From: Chlamydomonas sphaeroides | Lineage: Eukaryota; Chlorophyta; Chlorophyceae; Chlamydomonadales; Chlamydomonadaceae | NCBI GenBank assembly: GCA_001662425.1 | Contig: BDDC01001326.1 | Coordinates: 1-10,054, forward strand | DNA length: 10,054 nucleotides | Direction of reading: 5' to 3' | Part shown: piece after piece, positions 7,977 through 10,054 of the stretch | Layout of the letters: the number at the start of each line of letters is the position of its first letter | Numbering within the stretch: the first letter of the stretch is position 1 | Notes under the pieces: generated by a model | Database searches by the model: none | Told to the model about the DNA's origin: nothing | What the model saw: only the letters and a program-made list of their open reading frames with translations | Position numbers and translations under genes: made by a program

Positions 7977-9372
7977 GCTAAAAGCGTGACGTATTGGCAG
8001 TTGGCCCTTCGGCGTGTGCGCTCCGTTGCGCCGCCGGCCGCTGCTAGCGAGCTTGCCAAGGGGTAGTTGCCTGCGCGGGATGACACAATGGACGCAGGGC
8101 AAGCCATTTTGGCGGGGTTGCAGCACTGGGCAGTACCGGCCGGATGCGAAGGTCTGCCGGCGGCACGGCCAGAGCAATGTCGAATGGGCAGCACTGCTGG
8201 ATTGGCGGTGGTGGCGCAAGCAACTTCACGCGCTGTGGGGGTGCGGGGGCTGAGGCTGGTTCGGGCGAGCGCCCGGTACGAGAGAGAAAGAGCGAGGCCC
8301 CTGCTGGGCTGGATGTAGGCCCTAGGGCTTTGAGAGGTGTGGCGATGCGGGTGTTCCTGTCGAGACGACGCGCCGCGCCGCGCGGCCATTTTAGGCCCGG
8401 GGTTGCATTTTGCCGGCAGCGCCGCCATTGACGCGCTGACGGTGTGTGCGGCCTCGCGACCTGGGACCCATGTGTCGGAGCGCCTTGGGCGGCGCTCGGG
8501 GCGGTGCTAGTAGGTGAAGGATTTGCCTGTGTCCTGTGTGTGACTGGCGCCAGGTGTGCTTTGGCGGCGCCGGGCCCGTCGGCGTCGCTTGTTGCGACGA
8601 CGATTCACGTGTTGTGCGAGGGTCGGTTCGGGGAGGGCCTGGAGGCCACAATGACGCTTTCGGCTGCTACCGCCACGTTCCCATCCGTGGCCACGTGCGG
8701 CTGCAGGCCCCGCGGGGATCCGCAAGCCCGCCGGCCCACTGGGACACTTCATCGCCCGTGTGCGTGGTCGGGTGCCGTGGCGCTCCCGTCCTGCGGCCGC
8801 GGCCCGGCCCATGCGCCGTGCGGCCTGCGCGCCGCACAGCCGCTGTGGTGCCGGCCGGCCCCACAGCCGCGCGCGCAGAATGGTGAATGCATATGTTGTG
8901 GCACACACTTTATCTGGCCCCACGCCGGAGCATGCGTTGCGTCGGTCGTGCGCGGGCACTTTTTTGGTGCGTAGGTAGCTTAGTCAGATAGCGGCTGGCG
9001 CTTGCCAATGCCAGCGCGTGTGTATGTGCGTATGAGCCGCCAGAATACGTGGTCTGTGGGTATTCATAGGCTTGGCGGCGTGCGGCGCTGGCGCTCTCGC
9101 CGCACCCCCTCACGCAACCAGGCTGCCGCCGCCGCCATTGGCCAGGCCAGGGCTGGTCCGTGGCGGACTGCGTCTTGAGGCTGTGTGCAGTATCAGGAGA
9201 CGTAGCACGAGTAGTAGTAGCGCGTTGCGTGCGTGTGCGGCGCCGATGTTGCGCGGGCGGCAGGCTGAGACAGTTGCGCCCGTGGGAGTGGCTCGGAGCT
9301 GAGGGCAGGGGTTGGAAGTCTAGCATGCGCGTTTCCTCTGTGGCTAAGCTGCATGCCTTCTGGTCAATCGTT

Positions 9373-9397
9373 CGTGCGTGCGTGCGTGCGTGCGTGC
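9373..9397. repeat. (CGTG)n microsatellite
   Basis: Six full CGTG units plus one base run without interruption. It lies about 40 bases upstream of a TGTAA motif. Its length is likely to vary between strains. Confidence 0.85.
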
Positions 9398-9434
9398 TTT
9401 GCTTCTTAGAATAGGTAGCCGGCTAAGCGGCCGT

Positions 9435-9439
9435 TGTAA
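9435..9439 (+). terminator. TGTAA poly(A)-signal-like motif
   Basis: This is the first + strand TGTAA I found after the cyclin stop at 6404. It sits seven bases before the 32-bp inverted repeat. If it serves the cyclin, the 3' UTR would be about 3 kb, unusually long. It could instead serve an unrecognised transcript or be chance. Confidence 0.3.
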
Positions 9440-9445
9440 GCCGTT

Positions 9446-9791
9446 GCCATGCACCCATACGCAGCTGGGACAGGTTTGAAGCGGCAGGCCCCCTGGCTTC
9501 TGGCGCGGGTAGGTCGCATACGTTGTGCCTCTCCGAGCGGCTGCGGCTGGGGGTAGGCTTACTGCGACAGCACGCAGCCCGGTGCGCTGCCGAGGCCGCA
9601 CCGCTTTGCGTGCGGAGCAAGCTTCCACGCTGGCTTTAAAGTGAAAGAGCATTCCATTCTTTGCGCGGCTGCTTGCTTTGCTCAGAAGCTGCGGCACGCC
9701 CGTGCGGTGTAACGAGCCGACGCGGCGCGCATTCCTTCAGCCCAAAAGGTTGCTGGGGTAAACCTGTCCCAGCTGCGCATGGGTGCATGGC
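9446..9791. mobile_element. 346-bp element bounded by a 32-bp inverted repeat
   Basis: 9446-9477 and 9760-9791 are reverse complements at 31 of 32 positions; the single mismatch is a T versus C transition (ATACGCAG against CTGCGCAT). The match stops at both ends of the arms, so the arms have sharp limits. The 282-bp interior has no gene I can recognise. I see no target-site duplication at the outer edges. This fits a MITE or a foldback element, and an RNA from here could form a long hairpin. AGCTGGGAC from the arm recurs at about 9850-9858, outside the repeat. Confidence 0.6.
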
Positions 9792-9959
9792 TCACCCCCC
9801 AAAGAGGCCACCCTGACCAGACGCAAACAGTCGGTCATTATGCGTTTGTAGCTGGGACTATTCGAAGGGTCTCGGGCACACCGACATCCGTGCCCTCACC
9901 CCACGGGCCGGACCAAGCCGCCCGATCTGCCTCAACGGCAGGAATGTATACACATCTCA
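9792..9959 (+). promoter_or_regulatory. Likely promoter/5'-UTR region of the right-edge gene
   Basis: The sequence between the inverted repeat and ATG 9960 is C-rich and has no open gene. No clear TATA box or named element is visible. An upstream out-of-frame ATG lies at 9944. The role is inferred only from position. Confidence 0.3.
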
Positions 9960-10054
9960 ATGCACGCCGCTGCTGCTGCCGCTCTAGCTGTGTCGCGGCC
10001 GCTTGCGGCGGCCGCTACCACCCTCTCCGCCTCCGCCGCCCGGCCCATCGCCGC
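9960..10054 (+). CDS. 5' end of a gene with a probable organelle-targeting peptide (cut by the right edge)
   Basis: ATG 9960, preceded by CTCA, opens a frame that stays open to the edge (31 full codons). The peptide starts MHAAAAAALAVSRPLAAAAT and continues with Ser, Ala and Arg and no acidic residues. Green-algal chloroplast and mitochondrial transit peptides typically look like this. Codons are mostly GC-ending. The frame from ATG 9944 is Cys/Arg-rich and less plausible. The sequence GCGGCCGC occurs at 9995-10002 and 10008-10015 with a 5-base loop, a strong hairpin in the coding strand that may just reflect Ala codons. The mature protein lies outside the window, so its function cannot be named. 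Confidence 0.6.
   Translation, partial: MHAAAAAALAVSRPLAAAATTLSASAARPIA

Larger units (their letters stand above)
6405..9434. other. Three kilobases without a credible gene; mostly G+T-rich on the + strand
   Basis: Open frames on both strands here translate to Arg/Ala/Pro/Cys-rich peptides with no domain, no run of GC-ending codons and no convincing exon chain. The + strand is visibly rich in G and T for long stretches (for example 7560-7690, 8400-8600, 9000-9270), a pattern common in untranslated transcribed DNA, broken by a C-rich patch around 8680-8870. I found no TGTAA motif on + between the cyclin stop and 9435. The stretch may be a long cyclin 3' UTR plus intergenic DNA; a non-coding RNA cannot be excluded. 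Confidence 0.4.

Noticed and set aside
7754..8428. 224-codon minus-strand open frame
   Set aside because: The peptide is low in hydrophobic pattern and rich in Arg, Ser, Thr and Ala, with no motif. It crosses a fresh 16-bp tandem duplication.
8444..8974. 176-codon + strand open frame
   Set aside because: It starts at GTG, is Cys/Arg/Pro-rich, overlaps several equally long frames on both strands and shows no family signature.

Overview
The window looks like nuclear DNA of a green alga, probably a chlamydomonadalean (volvocine-type) species. The grounds are high GC with GC-ending codons in the convincing exons, many short GT-AG introns, TGTAA motifs of the kind green algae use as poly(A) signals, and an Ala/Arg/Ser-rich organelle-targeting-like N-terminus at the right edge. 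The species cannot be named from sequence alone.

Layout. 1-196 is an open frame running in from the left edge, weakly supported. 228-1140 is bounded by perfect 19-bp inverted repeats with a tandem extra copy of the right end, and looks like a small non-autonomous DNA element. 1160-1850 has low-complexity and duplicated sequence but no convincing gene. 1927-2704 encodes a GIY-YIG nuclease-domain protein with an RGG-like tail; its reading frame breaks exactly at the GIY motif. 2705-4235 is mostly intergenic, with a TGTAA motif at 3072, a small region open on both strands (about 3381-3803), and a possible upstream exon of the next gene (3754-3996).

The best-supported gene is a six-exon D-type cyclin (4236-6404, + strand). 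Both cyclin folds are visible, all five introns keep the frame, and an N-terminal L-x-C-x-E sequence is of the type that binds retinoblastoma proteins. From 6405 to about 9445 there is no credible gene. This 3-kb stretch is mostly G+T-rich on the + strand and holds short tandem repeats and a (CGTG)n microsatellite. The first TGTAA motif I found after the cyclin stop is at 9435, so part of the stretch may be a very long 3' UTR.

9446-9791 is bounded by a 32-bp inverted repeat with one mismatch (another MITE-like or hairpin-forming element). At 9960 a new + strand gene starts and runs off the window, with a targeting-peptide-like N-terminus.

The genes do not form a pathway. The picture is a cell-cycle gene and an organellar-protein gene with transposon-like and nuclease-related DNA between them. 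I see no clearly new multi-gene system. The most unusual points are the frame break inside the GIY motif and the two inverted-repeat elements.
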